Source: JABDEZ01 sp965276955
GTDB lineage: Bacteria > Bacteroidota > Bacteroidia > Chitinophagales > Chitinophagaceae
Length of the DNA: 64,000 nt
Assembly: GCA_965276955.1 (NCBI GenBank)
Contig: CBDIBP010000048.1
Span: 23,660 to 87,659, forward strand
Direction: 5' to 3'
Below, one piece after another: positions 43,881 through 52,902 of the stretch; the stretch's first letter is position 1, and each line of letters begins with the position of its first letter. Under the pieces are notes generated by a model. It did not search any database and had not been told where the DNA came from. It was given only the letters and a program-made list of their open reading frames with translations. A program made the position numbers and the translations under genes.

Positions 43881-45407
43881 ATGAAGCAACCGGAGATAAA
43901 AACGATAGGCGAACTAAAAAGCACAGGGTACAAACCGAGGTCAGTAAAAGACGAGATAAGAGAGAACCTGGTAAAGACCATAAAAGAAAAGAAGAGTCCA
44001 TTCCAAACCGTACTTGGCTACGAGGATACAGTGATACCAGATGTGGAGCGTGCCATTTTATCGCGCCACAACATATTGTTCCTGGGGCTACGGGGGCAGG
44101 CCAAGACCCGTATGGCCCGCGAAATGACGCACCTGCTGGATGAATGGATACCCGTAGTGGCCGGCAGCGAGATAAATGACGACCCGCTACAACCCATATC
44201 CCTTTACTCCCGCGAACTGATAGCAGAAAAAGGCGACGATACGCCCATCAGCTGGCTGCACCGCAGTGAGCGGTATGGTGAAAAACTGGCCACCCCCGAT
44301 GTGTCTGTCGCCGACCTTATAGGCGATGTAGACCCCATAAAAGCAGCTAACATGCGCCTTAGCTTTGCCGATGAGCGTGTGATACACTATGGTATCATAC
44401 CCCGCTCGCACAGGGGTATATTTGTTATTAATGAACTGCCCGACCTGCAGGCAAGGATACAGGTATCCCTGTTCAACATACTGCAGGAAGGCGATATACA
44501 GATACGCGGCTTCAAGCTAAGGATGCCGCTGGATATACTTTTTATATTCACTGCCAACCCCGAGGACTACACTAACCGCGGCAGCATTGTGACCCCGCTG
44601 AAAGACCGTATAGAAAGCCAGATAGTGACCCACTATCCTAAAACAGTGCAGCTCTCTAAAGACATTACCACGCAGGAAGCAGATATACTTGCAGACCAGC
44701 TGGCTATGGTAGAAGTGCCAGACCTGTGCCGCACACTGGTAGAGCAGGTGGCCATGGAAGCCCGCAAGAGCGAGTATGTGGACCAAAAAAGTGGTGTATC
44801 GGCAAGGCTTACCATATCAGCTTACGAGAACCTGGTGAGCACAGCAGAGCGCCGCGCCCTGCGCGACGGCCAGGCGCACACCATCACCCGCATATCAGAC
44901 TTTATAGGTATAGTGCCCTCCATTACCGGGAAGATAGAGCTGGTATATGAAGGCGAACAGGAAGGCCCGCAAAATGTGGCCTACCGCCTTATAGGGCAGG
45001 CTACCCGCACACTGTTCACCGAATATTTTCCTGACCCGCAGTCTTTTAAAAGCACGGGCAAGGGCAGCCAGCGCACCAAACCAAAGCCAAACCCTTACCA
45101 GCCCGTAATAGACTGGTTCGGCAAGGGCAACGACCTGCTGCTGCTGCAAGATGAGAGCGATGATGCCTACATACAGCAACTATACAAAGTGACCGGCCTG
45201 CACGCTGCGGTAAAACAATACTACCCCAACGCTAACGAGCAGGAAGCCGCGCTACTCATGGAGTTCGTGCTGCATGGCCTGTCAGAGTTCTCGCTCATCA
45301 GCAAGAAAGGAGTAGATACCGGTGGTTATGCATTTGCCGATATATTGGGCAGCATGCTGAATATGAGCCTGGGTGGTGATGAAGATGAGACCGAAGACGA
45401 TATCTAA
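43881..45407 (+). CDS. AAA+ ATPase, ChlI/MoxR-like with altered Walker motifs
   Basis: 508 residues. The Mg-chelatase-like AAA+ domain has GLRGQAKT (69-76) as Walker A with Ala in place of the usual Gly before Lys. Walker B is IFVINEL (180-186) with Asn instead of Asp. Sensor-1 is FTANPEDYTNRGS, and LKDRIESQIVTHYP follows. The family often works with a VWA protein; none is adjacent. It is frequently mislabelled as a sigma-54 activator, but no GAFTGA loop is visible. Confidence 0.85.
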   Translation: MKQPEIKTIGELKSTGYKPRSVKDEIRENLVKTIKEKKSPFQTVLGYEDTVIPDVERAILSRHNILFLGLRGQAKTRMAREMTHLLDEWIPVVAGSEINDDPLQPISLYSRELIAEKGDDTPISWLHRSERYGEKLATPDVSVADLIGDVDPIKAANMRLSFADERVIHYGIIPRSHRGIFVINELPDLQARIQVSLFNILQEGDIQIRGFKLRMPLDILFIFTANPEDYTNRGSIVTPLKDRIESQIVTHYPKTVQLSKDITTQEADILADQLAMVEVPDLCRTLVEQVAMEARKSEYVDQKSGVSARLTISAYENLVSTAERRALRDGQAHTITRISDFIGIVPSITGKIELVYEGEQEGPQNVAYRLIGQATRTLFTEYFPDPQSFKSTGKGSQRTKPKPNPYQPVIDWFGKGNDLLLLQDESDDAYIQQLYKVTGLHAAVKQYYPNANEQEAALLMEFVLHGLSEFSLISKKGVDTGGYAFADILGSMLNMSLGGDEDETEDDI

Positions 45408-45423
45408 ATACTAAATTTCCCTT

Positions 45424-45467
45424 GTGAAAAAGCTGTTAGCAGATCGTTTCGCTAACAGCTTTTTCAC
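45424..45467 (+). terminator. Terminator of the AAA+ gene
   Basis: GTGAAAAAGCTGTTAGC and GCTAACAGCTTTTTCAC pair perfectly over 17 bp with a 10-base loop; the T5 run lies within the descending arm. Confidence 0.9.
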
Positions 45468-45582
45468 CTGATTTTTATTCCACAATATGAATTTCACTTC
45501 AGTTTGTCTTAACGTTAAGGTAACCTTCCCATAACGTACTCATTATGTTGGATGCATTCCTTTGCAGCCAAAACCAACTATA

Positions 45583-47211
45583 ATGAAAAAGACTTTACTC
45601 ACATCTATTATTTGCATGTTAGTGTTTGCTCAATCACAGGCGCAGACACTGATCCATTACTGGGATTTCAATAATCCAGCCTATACTACCGCAGTTTACC
45701 ACAATCCAGGTATACCGGCATTTAAGGCTGATTATTCAGCTATTGATACGAACAAAGCATTGTTCGTGTACAACCTGGTGCCAGGTACATCAAGTGCCTA
45801 TGCAGGTTACATTGATTTTGTAGCTGTTTCTGCTACTTCACCTGATTATGACAGTCTGAACTTAAGGCCCATCAATGGTGTAGCTACCCCATCGGGTAAT
45901 GCCATCAGGTTCCGTAACCCATCAGATAGCGCGTACCTTACCTTCAAGATACCAACAACAGGTTATAAGAACATAACCTTGAAATTTGCTATCGAAACTT
46001 CAAACACCACAGCGTCTCCAACCAACCAGGCATTTGCTTACAGCACAGATAGCGGCGCTACCTGGAAGACCACATCACTATCCGCAACAACTGATACTGT
46101 AACTCCGGTATTCAGCCTGATAACAATAACTTTCGGTGCTGACAGCGCAGTAAATAACAATTCAAAATTGTTGTTCAAATTGACCAACACAGTTCGTATA
46201 ACTGCTGGCGGCAACGTAAGGTTTGACAATATATCTGTTGACGGCACTTTGATCCCTACAGGTACTACAGGCGCACCAACATTGGTACACTACTGGAACT
46301 TCAACAACTTTACCGGTTCTTACCACAACACTACACCTACTGTAGGTTCACCTGTTATCAAAGCCGACTGGTCTGCAATAGATACTAATAAGGCTGAATT
46401 GGTATACAAAGTGGTTCCCGGCACTTCAAGTGCTTACCTGGGCTATTTTGATTACTTCACTGCAATAGCTGGCGATAGCGATGTTCTTAATGCAAGGACC
46501 ATAAATGGCGTACTTACTCCGTCAGGCAACGTCTTCCGTTTCCGTAACCCATCAGACAGCGCTTACCTGTTGTTCTACATCCCATCTACAGGTTACAAGA
46601 ACCTTACTTTCTCTTACGCTGTTCAGTCTTCAAGCACGGCAAGCGGTATGCACTTAAATAATTTCTCTTATAGCCTGGATAGCGGTGCTACATGGAAAAC
46701 AAATACCGGCCTTGATCGTTACCAGGATTCTACTATATCTCTTGGTGCTTATGCTACTACTGTTTGTGTATACAAATTGATCACCGTTAACATCACAGAT
46801 ACCAACGCATACAACAATCCACGCCTGGTATTCAAGATTGTTCCATCTACACCTGTAGGTCTTGGTAAAGACACTGGTACATCTGGTAACAACCGTTTTG
46901 ATAACGTGACCCTGGATGGTGTTGCAATAGGGAACAGCCATGTAGCTGTGCCTACTGTAGCTGCACCGCAGGCGCACACCCCGGTAGCGTACCCTAACCC
47001 TGCACACACAGAACTGTATATCAATACATTCACAACAACTGAAAAAACTGTAGTGATATACAATATAGCTGGCCAGGCGGTATACCAAACTGTTGCTAAC
47101 GCACAAACACTTAATGTACCTATAGCTGCCCTTAAAACAGGTATGTATTATGTACTGGTGCACGATAATGCAACTGGCGAGAACACAACTACAAAGTTCG
47201 TAAAGAACTAA
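45583..47211 (+). CDS. Secreted T9SS cargo with duplicated domain
   Basis: 542 residues. A signal peptide (KKTLLTSIICMLVFAQSQAQ) precedes two copies of a beta-rich module of about 200 residues. Both copies carry HYWxFNN, VPGTSSAYxGY, INGVxTPSGN and RFRNPSDSAYL, so the second is a tandem duplicate. The last 75 residues are a type A T9SS sorting domain (YPNPAHTELYINTF, then VYNIAGQAVYQT and LKTGMYYVLVHDN). It is likely exported and attached to the cell surface. The ligand is unknown. Confidence 0.92.
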   Translation: MKKTLLTSIICMLVFAQSQAQTLIHYWDFNNPAYTTAVYHNPGIPAFKADYSAIDTNKALFVYNLVPGTSSAYAGYIDFVAVSATSPDYDSLNLRPINGVATPSGNAIRFRNPSDSAYLTFKIPTTGYKNITLKFAIETSNTTASPTNQAFAYSTDSGATWKTTSLSATTDTVTPVFSLITITFGADSAVNNNSKLLFKLTNTVRITAGGNVRFDNISVDGTLIPTGTTGAPTLVHYWNFNNFTGSYHNTTPTVGSPVIKADWSAIDTNKAELVYKVVPGTSSAYLGYFDYFTAIAGDSDVLNARTINGVLTPSGNVFRFRNPSDSAYLLFYIPSTGYKNLTFSYAVQSSSTASGMHLNNFSYSLDSGATWKTNTGLDRYQDSTISLGAYATTVCVYKLITVNITDTNAYNNPRLVFKIVPSTPVGLGKDTGTSGNNRFDNVTLDGVAIGNSHVAVPTVAAPQAHTPVAYPNPAHTELYINTFTTTEKTVVIYNIAGQAVYQTVANAQTLNVPIAALKTGMYYVLVHDNATGENTTTKFVKN

Positions 47212-47229
47212 GTAACTACTGATACTCCT

Positions 47230-47258
47230 AAAAAGGCTGGCTAAATGCCAGCCTTTTT
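47230..47258 (+). terminator. Terminator of the T9SS cargo gene
   Basis: AAAAAGGCTGGC and GCCAGCCTTTTT pair over 12 bp with the loop TAAAT. Confidence 0.9.
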
Positions 47259-47372
47259 TATTGGTCGCAATTTCATGACGATCCGTGGCACGGTTCTATT
47301 TATGTATGTAAGCAGAATACCCTAATAGATTTTCCCGCCTTGAAAAACGCTCCTTTAATATTTCCCTCCTTT

Positions 47373-47406
47373 CAGGGCCTGATGCAAAAGCATCAGGCCC
47401 TGATGC
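47373..47406. repeat. Nested palindromes, three CCTGATGC arms
   Basis: CAGGGCCTGATGC (47373-47385) pairs with GCATCAGGCCCTG (47390-47402) over an AAAA loop. Its 3' arm also forms the palindrome GCATCAGG-C-CCTGATGC (47390-47406), followed by TTTT. The two hairpins cannot form together. It sits between a terminator and the dgt promoter. Confidence 0.7.
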
Positions 47407-47430
47407 TTTTATGCAATGGCCACAGAAGTG

Positions 47431-47438
47431 TACCTTTG
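47431..47438 (+). promoter_or_regulatory. -7 box of dgt
   Basis: TACCTTTG followed by CGCAG, 30 bases before the ATG. The base triplet at the -33 position is TTA rather than TTG. Confidence 0.5.
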
Positions 47439-47468
47439 CGCAGTTATTAAAAAGAATACATCCCGCAA

Positions 47469-48839
47469 ATGAAGTGGCAGACACTATATAGCGCCCGGCG
47501 CACAGGCGACCCCCAGCGCAAAGATGCTAACCCGGAGCAAGCCCGCAACTCGTTCCTGCGCGATTATGACCGTATCATCTTTTCATCTGCCTTCCGCAGG
47601 CTGCAAAACAAAACGCAGGTGTTCCCGCTGCCAGGCTCTGTTTTTGTGCATAACAGGCTCACACACAGTCTTGAAGTAGCATCGGTTGGCCGCTCACTGG
47701 GCAAGAACGTGGGCGATGCCCTGGCAAAAAGATACCCCGATGAGGGCAGCGACTTTGCCGAATTCTATAAATATGAGCTGCCATCGGTAATAGCAGCGGC
47801 TTGCCTGGCGCACGATATTGGCAATCCCCCCTTCGGCCATAGCGGCGAGGAGGCCATACGCACCTATTTTACCGACCTGGACGAGGCCACTAATAAGATA
47901 ATTACCGATAACCTTACGCCCAACCAGCTTAGGGACCTGCAATATTTTGAAGGCAATTCCAATGCGTTGCGGGTGCTTACCCATAGCTTTAGGGATAAGC
48001 TTACTTATACCACGTTGGCCTCCATTGTAAAATATCCATGCAGCTCCCTATCCGGCTTTACAGATACCGGGCTCATAGCCACTAAAAAATCGGGCTTCTT
48101 TGATAGTGAAGCTGATACCTATAAAGACATAGCAGCAACCTTTGATATACCGCAGTCTCCCGGCCTTACTGATGTGTATGCCCGCCACCCGTTCGTATAC
48201 CTCACAGAGGCTGCCGATGACATTTGCTACCGGGTCATAGACCTGGAAGATGCCCACAGGCTGCAGATAATATCGCTGGAAAGATTCAAGGAATTGTTCC
48301 TGCCATTTTTTAATGACAAAGCGGGGTACAATTCTGAAAGCTACATTTTGGGGAAATTAGCGGACATTGATGACGCCAACCAGAAAGTACAATACATACG
48401 TGCCCGCTGGATAGGGCTGATGACCGGGAAGCTATCGGAGGTATTTATGGCCAATGAGGCAGCCCTGCTGAGTGGCACCCTGCAGAAAGATCTGATGAAG
48501 TGCCTGCCCGAGCGCGAGTATCAATTGGTAAAAGAGATAAACAACTACTCGGTAAAGAACATCTACAACTACCGCACGGTAGTAGAGATAGAACTGGCGG
48601 GCTACAATGTAATAGGCGGCCTGCTGAAAGAACTGCTGCATGCCGTACTGCACAAAGGCAATACAAAGGCCGGGAAGTTGGTGAAGATAATACCGGCACA
48701 GTTCCCCATAACGCAGAAGAGCGAAGACCTGTACCAGGATATTCAGTCGGTCGTCGACTTTATATCCGGCATGACAGACCTGTATGCCATAGACCTTTAC
48801 CGGAAGATAACCGGCATCACTATACCAGAACTGAGATAA
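47469..48839 (+). CDS. dgt: dGTP triphosphohydrolase
   Basis: Cleaves dGTP to deoxyguanosine and tripolyphosphate. 456 residues. The N-terminal signature SSAFRRLQNKTQVFPL is followed by NRLTHSLEVASVGRSLG and the HD metal centre ACLAHDIGNPPFGHSGE. It starts an apparent run with the queA-like gene, 17 bases apart. Confidence 0.96.
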   Translation: MKWQTLYSARRTGDPQRKDANPEQARNSFLRDYDRIIFSSAFRRLQNKTQVFPLPGSVFVHNRLTHSLEVASVGRSLGKNVGDALAKRYPDEGSDFAEFYKYELPSVIAAACLAHDIGNPPFGHSGEEAIRTYFTDLDEATNKIITDNLTPNQLRDLQYFEGNSNALRVLTHSFRDKLTYTTLASIVKYPCSSLSGFTDTGLIATKKSGFFDSEADTYKDIAATFDIPQSPGLTDVYARHPFVYLTEAADDICYRVIDLEDAHRLQIISLERFKELFLPFFNDKAGYNSESYILGKLADIDDANQKVQYIRARWIGLMTGKLSEVFMANEAALLSGTLQKDLMKCLPEREYQLVKEINNYSVKNIYNYRTVVEIELAGYNVIGGLLKELLHAVLHKGNTKAGKLVKIIPAQFPITQKSEDLYQDIQSVVDFISGMTDLYAIDLYRKITGITIPELR

Positions 48840-48856
48840 CCGCAGCACAAGAAAGA

Positions 48857-50083
48857 ATGCACCCAAGGGAATTAAAAATAGAAGACTTCACCTACCCACT
48901 GCCTGATGAACAGGTGGCTAAGTACCCGCTTGAGGTACGCGATGCATCACGTTTACTCGTTTACCAGCATGGGGAGATAACTGAAGATACTTATGCCCAT
49001 ATAGCCGCGCACATACCTGCTGGCAGCCTTATGGTGTTTAACCAAACGAGGGTGGTACACGCCCGGCTACAGTTCACCAAGAGCACGGGTGGCCGCATAG
49101 AAGTGTTTTGCCTGGAGCCTGCCGGTAAGTATAAAGACATACAAACGGCCATGCTGCAAAAGGGCAGTGTGGAATGGCAATGCCTGGTAGGCGGTGCCGG
49201 CAAGTGGAAGGATGGACAAGTGCTGCACATAGTTAGTGCCCAGCCACATTTTACGCTTACAGCAAGTATCATAACAAGAGGCAGCGGCACATGTACTTTA
49301 TACCTGCAATGGGATGATGCCACACTCACGTTCGCTGAGGTACTGCATTACTGCGGCAAAGTACCCCTGCCCCCATACCTGAACCGCGAAGCTGAAACAG
49401 GCGACGATGCCCGCTACCAGACCATATTTGCCAGAGACGATGGCAGTGTGGCGGCACCAACCGCAGGACTGCACTTTACAGAGGGCGTATTGCAGCGCAT
49501 GGAAGATAAAGGCATAGACACTACCCGCGTAACACTGCATGTGGGCGCAGGTACCTTTATGCCTGTGAAAAGCGAGACCATGAGCGACCACCCTATGCAT
49601 GCGGAGTGGATAGAGGTAGACAAGCCCACACTGCACCAACTGGTAGCACATGCAAGTGGCAATATAGTACCGGTAGGCACCACAAGCCTGCGCACCATAG
49701 AAAGCCTATACTGGATAGGCTGTAAGTTGCTGCATGGCATACCTGTAGATTTTGCTGGTATAGCCCTTACCCAGTGGGAAGCCTATGAGCTGGATGCAAC
49801 ACCCACTGTGCAGCAGGCACTGCACAAACTATTAGAGTGGATGCAACTGCACAACGAAGAAAAACTGGTGGCCCGTACACAGATACTTATAGCGCCTGGT
49901 TATACCTTCAAGCTGGCTACGGGGCTGGTCACCAATTTCCATCAGCCAAGGTCTACTCTATTGCTGCTGGTAGCAGCGCTGGTGGGTAGCGACTGGCAAC
50001 GGATATATGCACACGCACTTGCTGCCGGTTTCCGCTTCCTAAGCTATGGCGATGGCTGCCTGCTTTGGAACGTTAACAAATGA
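48857..50083 (+). CDS. QueA-like tRNA ribosyltransferase-isomerase, long form
   Basis: SAM:tRNA ribosyltransferase-isomerase fold, making epoxyqueuosine in tRNA when active. Conserved parts are IEDFTYPLPDEQVAKYPLEVRDASRLLVY, the core HCGKVPLPPYLNRE, then DDGSVAAPTAGLHFTEGVL and GAGTFMPVKSETMSDHPMHAEW. At 408 residues it is about 60 longer than typical QueA, as in the second Bacteroidota form. A frame extension upstream into dgt is rejected; the ATG used lies after the dgt stop. Confidence 0.9.
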   Translation: MHPRELKIEDFTYPLPDEQVAKYPLEVRDASRLLVYQHGEITEDTYAHIAAHIPAGSLMVFNQTRVVHARLQFTKSTGGRIEVFCLEPAGKYKDIQTAMLQKGSVEWQCLVGGAGKWKDGQVLHIVSAQPHFTLTASIITRGSGTCTLYLQWDDATLTFAEVLHYCGKVPLPPYLNREAETGDDARYQTIFARDDGSVAAPTAGLHFTEGVLQRMEDKGIDTTRVTLHVGAGTFMPVKSETMSDHPMHAEWIEVDKPTLHQLVAHASGNIVPVGTTSLRTIESLYWIGCKLLHGIPVDFAGIALTQWEAYELDATPTVQQALHKLLEWMQLHNEEKLVARTQILIAPGYTFKLATGLVTNFHQPRSTLLLLVAALVGSDWQRIYAHALAAGFRFLSYGDGCLLWNVNK

Positions 50084-50093
50084 TGATTTAACC

Positions 50094-50121
50094 TTGCGAG
50101 CAAGATATTTGACTACTTTTG
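50094..50121 (+). promoter_or_regulatory. Promoter of nadC
   Basis: TTG (50094-50096), 17 bases, then TACTTTTG (50114-50121), followed by CACA. The spacer is two bases shorter than ideal. Confidence 0.5.
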
Positions 50122-50142
50122 CACATTGAAAAATAAATTAAA

Positions 50143-50979
50143 TTGACTACACAACAATTTATCGCTGCTGCCCTTTTGGAAGATGTGGGTAAGGGCGACT
50201 TTTCTACAATGGCATCCATACCGGGTGATGCGGAAGGTAAGGCCGTACTGAAAATAAAAGAGAACGGCATTATAGCCGGGCTGGAACTGGCACAGCATAT
50301 TTTCCAACACATAGAGCCCGGGGCTTCATTCCTTTTCAACAAAAAGGACGGTGATAAAGTGAACAAGGGTGAGACCGCTTTTGAAGTGACCGCAAAGGTG
50401 CATACCATACTGATGGCAGAGCGCCTGGTGCTGAACTGCATGCAGCGCATGAGCGGCATAGCCACGCTTACCAATAAGTATACCGACAAAATAAAGCCAT
50501 ACAAAACCAAGATACTGGACACCCGCAAGACCACACCACTCTTTCGTGAGTATGAGAAGCAGGCTGTGCGTATGGGTGGCGGCTACAACCACCGTATGGG
50601 CCTGTACGACATGATAATGCTGAAGGATAATCATATAGACTTTTGCGGTGGAATGGAAAAGGCCATCATAAAAACAAATGAGTACCTGAAGGCGAATGAC
50701 CTGAACCTGAAAATAGAAGTAGAGACCCGCGACCTTGTAGATGTAAAAACGGTAATGGCCGTAGGTAACGTACACCGCATAATGCTCGACAACTTTACAC
50801 CTGAGCAGCTGGAGAAAGCCATAGAAATAATAGGCGGCAGGTACGAGACCGAAGCATCGGGCGGTATCAATTACGACAACATCACTTCTTATGCCCGCAC
50901 GGGTGTAGACTATATATCAAGTGGGGCTATCATACACCACGCCGTAAGTATGGATCTGAGTTTAAAAGCACTATTTTAA
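50143..50979 (+). CDS. nadC: Nicotinate-nucleotide pyrophosphorylase
   Basis: Quinolinate phosphoribosyltransferase of NAD synthesis, 278 residues. It has LLEDVGKGDFSTMA, LNCMQRMSGIATLTNKY, the substrate loop KILDTRKTTPLFREYEKQAVRMGGGYNHRMGL, and EASGGINYDNITSYARTGVDYIS. The start is a TTG, supported by its promoter and by alignment at the N-terminus. The lipid kinase gene follows 2 bases after its stop. Confidence 0.96.
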   Translation: MTTQQFIAAALLEDVGKGDFSTMASIPGDAEGKAVLKIKENGIIAGLELAQHIFQHIEPGASFLFNKKDGDKVNKGETAFEVTAKVHTILMAERLVLNCMQRMSGIATLTNKYTDKIKPYKTKILDTRKTTPLFREYEKQAVRMGGGYNHRMGLYDMIMLKDNHIDFCGGMEKAIIKTNEYLKANDLNLKIEVETRDLVDVKTVMAVGNVHRIMLDNFTPEQLEKAIEIIGGRYETEASGGINYDNITSYARTGVDYISSGAIIHHAVSMDLSLKALF

Positions 50980-50981
50980 AG

Positions 50982-51857
50982 ATGAAGAAGCACCTGGTAT
51001 TTATAGTAAATCCAAAGTCGGGAGTAGAAAGAGAAAAAGAGATACAGACCGGTATAGATCAGCGGCTGGATAAGGAAAAATATAGCTACGAGATACAGCA
51101 CACAGAGTATATGAAGCACGGGATAGTGCTTGCCGAAAAGGCGGCAAAAGCCGGTGCATATGCCGTAGTAGCTGTTGGTGGCGATGGTTCTGTAAACGAC
51201 ATTGTTACCGGCCTGCATGGCACAACTACCAAGCTGGCCATAATACCCAAAGGCTCTGGCAACGGTATGGCCCGTACCATGAAGATACCACTCAATGTAC
51301 TTTCGGCAATAGACGTCATCAATAACGGAAAGACAGAGAACATAGATATTGCATTTGCTAATTCGCAATTGTTCATCAGCAATGCCGGTGTAGCTTTTGA
51401 TGCCCTCATCTCCAAGAAATTTGCCAAGAGCGTTAAACGCGGACTCATGGTATACAGCTGGCTGGTTACCCGCCACATGTGGGCCTACAAAGAGTGGGAG
51501 TGGGATATAACCATAGATGGCAAGAAGCTGAGTGAGAAAGCTTTTATGATAAACGTGGCCAATGGCCAGCAATTTGGCTATAACTTTAAAATAGCCCCGC
51601 AGGCCAGCTATACCGATGGCTTGCTCGATGTCATCATCATCCGTAAGTTCCCCAAAATATTAGGCGGCATGTTGGTACTCCGCGCCATGAATGGCACCAT
51701 CACTGGCAGCCCATTCGTAAAGCACTACCGCGCCAAAGAAGTGACCATCACCAACCCCGGCCTGCGCCTGATGCAGACCGATGGTGACGCTCACGTATGC
51801 AACGACAAAATAAACTTTCGTATAGAGCAGGGTGCACAACAGGTACTGGTACCATAG
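50982..51857 (+). CDS. Diacylglycerol-kinase-family lipid kinase
   Basis: 291 residues of the YegS/DgkB/sphingosine-kinase fold. Motifs are FIVNPKSGVEREKE at the start, VAVGGDGSVNDIVTGL (nucleotide site) and IIPKGSGNGMARTM, then the C-terminal beta domain ending in VTITNPGLRLMQTDGD. The substrate could be diacylglycerol or a sphingoid base. Bacteroidota make sphingolipids, but nothing here decides. It lies immediately behind nadC. Confidence 0.9.
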   Translation: MKKHLVFIVNPKSGVEREKEIQTGIDQRLDKEKYSYEIQHTEYMKHGIVLAEKAAKAGAYAVVAVGGDGSVNDIVTGLHGTTTKLAIIPKGSGNGMARTMKIPLNVLSAIDVINNGKTENIDIAFANSQLFISNAGVAFDALISKKFAKSVKRGLMVYSWLVTRHMWAYKEWEWDITIDGKKLSEKAFMINVANGQQFGYNFKIAPQASYTDGLLDVIIIRKFPKILGGMLVLRAMNGTITGSPFVKHYRAKEVTITNPGLRLMQTDGDAHVCNDKINFRIEQGAQQVLVP

Positions 51858-51858
51858 T

Positions 51859-52902
51859 ATGTGGTGGAACGCAAAAAAGAAGTGCATATCTATTCTTGTT
51901 TGCGCCATCCTTTTCTTTTCCTGCAAGCAGGTACATCATGATGTTACTCGTGGTTTTTACTACTGGAAAACAGTATACAAGCCCACAACTTCAGAAATGT
52001 ACATGCTGCACCAGTTGCATTGCAGCCGCATGTACATACGGTTCTTTGATGTGGACTGGGACACAAAGAACAATACTGCAATGCCTGTAGCCACAGTGCG
52101 TATGCCACAGCAAAAGAATACAGCACTCGCGTATGTACCTGTCATTTTCATTACTCAGAATGCACTAAAAAATATCAGCGATAGCAGTATACATGCACTG
52201 GCACTAAATATAGCCGAACTAACACAACAACTTTGTAGCGCCTCCGGTGTATATCCACCAGAGATACAGGTAGACTGTGATTGGATAGGGAGCATGCGCG
52301 AAAAGTATTTCCTCCTGCTGCAGCAGCTAAAGCTCCAACCCTATTTCAGGAACAAGGCACTATCGTGTACCATACGCATGCACCAGGTAAAGTATGTGCA
52401 GCAGAGTGGCGTACCACCTGTTGATAAAGGTTTGCTGATGTGCTACAATATGGGCGACCTGAAGAAGTATGACACACGCAATTCCATACTGGATGTGGAG
52501 GAAGCAAAAGCATACCTGGGGAAACTAAACAGCTATCCTTTACCACTTGATGTGGCGCTGCCATTATTCAGGTGGTGCCTGCTGTTCAGGGAGGGTAGAT
52601 TTAAGGGTATACTGCGCGATATACAGCCGGAAGAGATAGGTAGCAACAGCTTATTTTCCCGGCAGCAGACTAATGTATATCGCTGTACCAGGGATACTTT
52701 ATACAAAGGGTATTTTTTAAAAGAGGGAGATATGCTGCGTACAGAGGCGCCGTCGGCTGCTGCATTAACGGCAATGGCCGCATATACTGCCAACCGCATA
52801 AGAAATAAGGAAATGAATGTGGTATTCTTTGACTGCGATAGTATAATTTTAAGTAAATATTCTACTGATGAACTGGAGAAAGTTTTTAGTGCTTATAAGT
52901 AG
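51859..52902 (+). CDS. Lipoprotein of unknown function, TIM-barrel-like
   Basis: 347 residues. The signal CISILVCAILFFSC gives a lipidated Cys near residue 22. The mature part has FYYWKTVYKPTTSEMYMLHQL, then RFFDVDWD, VQVDCDWIGSMREKYFLLLQQLK, GLLMCYNMGDL and PLPLDVALPLFRW. The strand-helix rhythm with DCDW and YNMG loops suggests a glycosidase-like barrel seen in other Bacteroidota proteins of unknown role. The ATG two bases after the lipid kinase stop is chosen. It overlaps the next gene by 35 bases. Confidence 0.75.
   Translation: MWWNAKKKCISILVCAILFFSCKQVHHDVTRGFYYWKTVYKPTTSEMYMLHQLHCSRMYIRFFDVDWDTKNNTAMPVATVRMPQQKNTALAYVPVIFITQNALKNISDSSIHALALNIAELTQQLCSASGVYPPEIQVDCDWIGSMREKYFLLLQQLKLQPYFRNKALSCTIRMHQVKYVQQSGVPPVDKGLLMCYNMGDLKKYDTRNSILDVEEAKAYLGKLNSYPLPLDVALPLFRWCLLFREGRFKGILRDIQPEEIGSNSLFSRQQTNVYRCTRDTLYKGYFLKEGDMLRTEAPSAAALTAMAAYTANRIRNKEMNVVFFDCDSIILSKYSTDELEKVFSAYK

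Noticed and set aside
43881..45407. Sigma-54 activator identity for the AAA+ protein
   Set aside because: No GAFTGA loop and no DNA-binding end are visible; Mg-chelatase-like features fit better.
48500..48856. N-terminal extension of the queA-like gene inside dgt
   Set aside because: The extension lies in another frame of dgt and matches nothing; the family start is at 48857.
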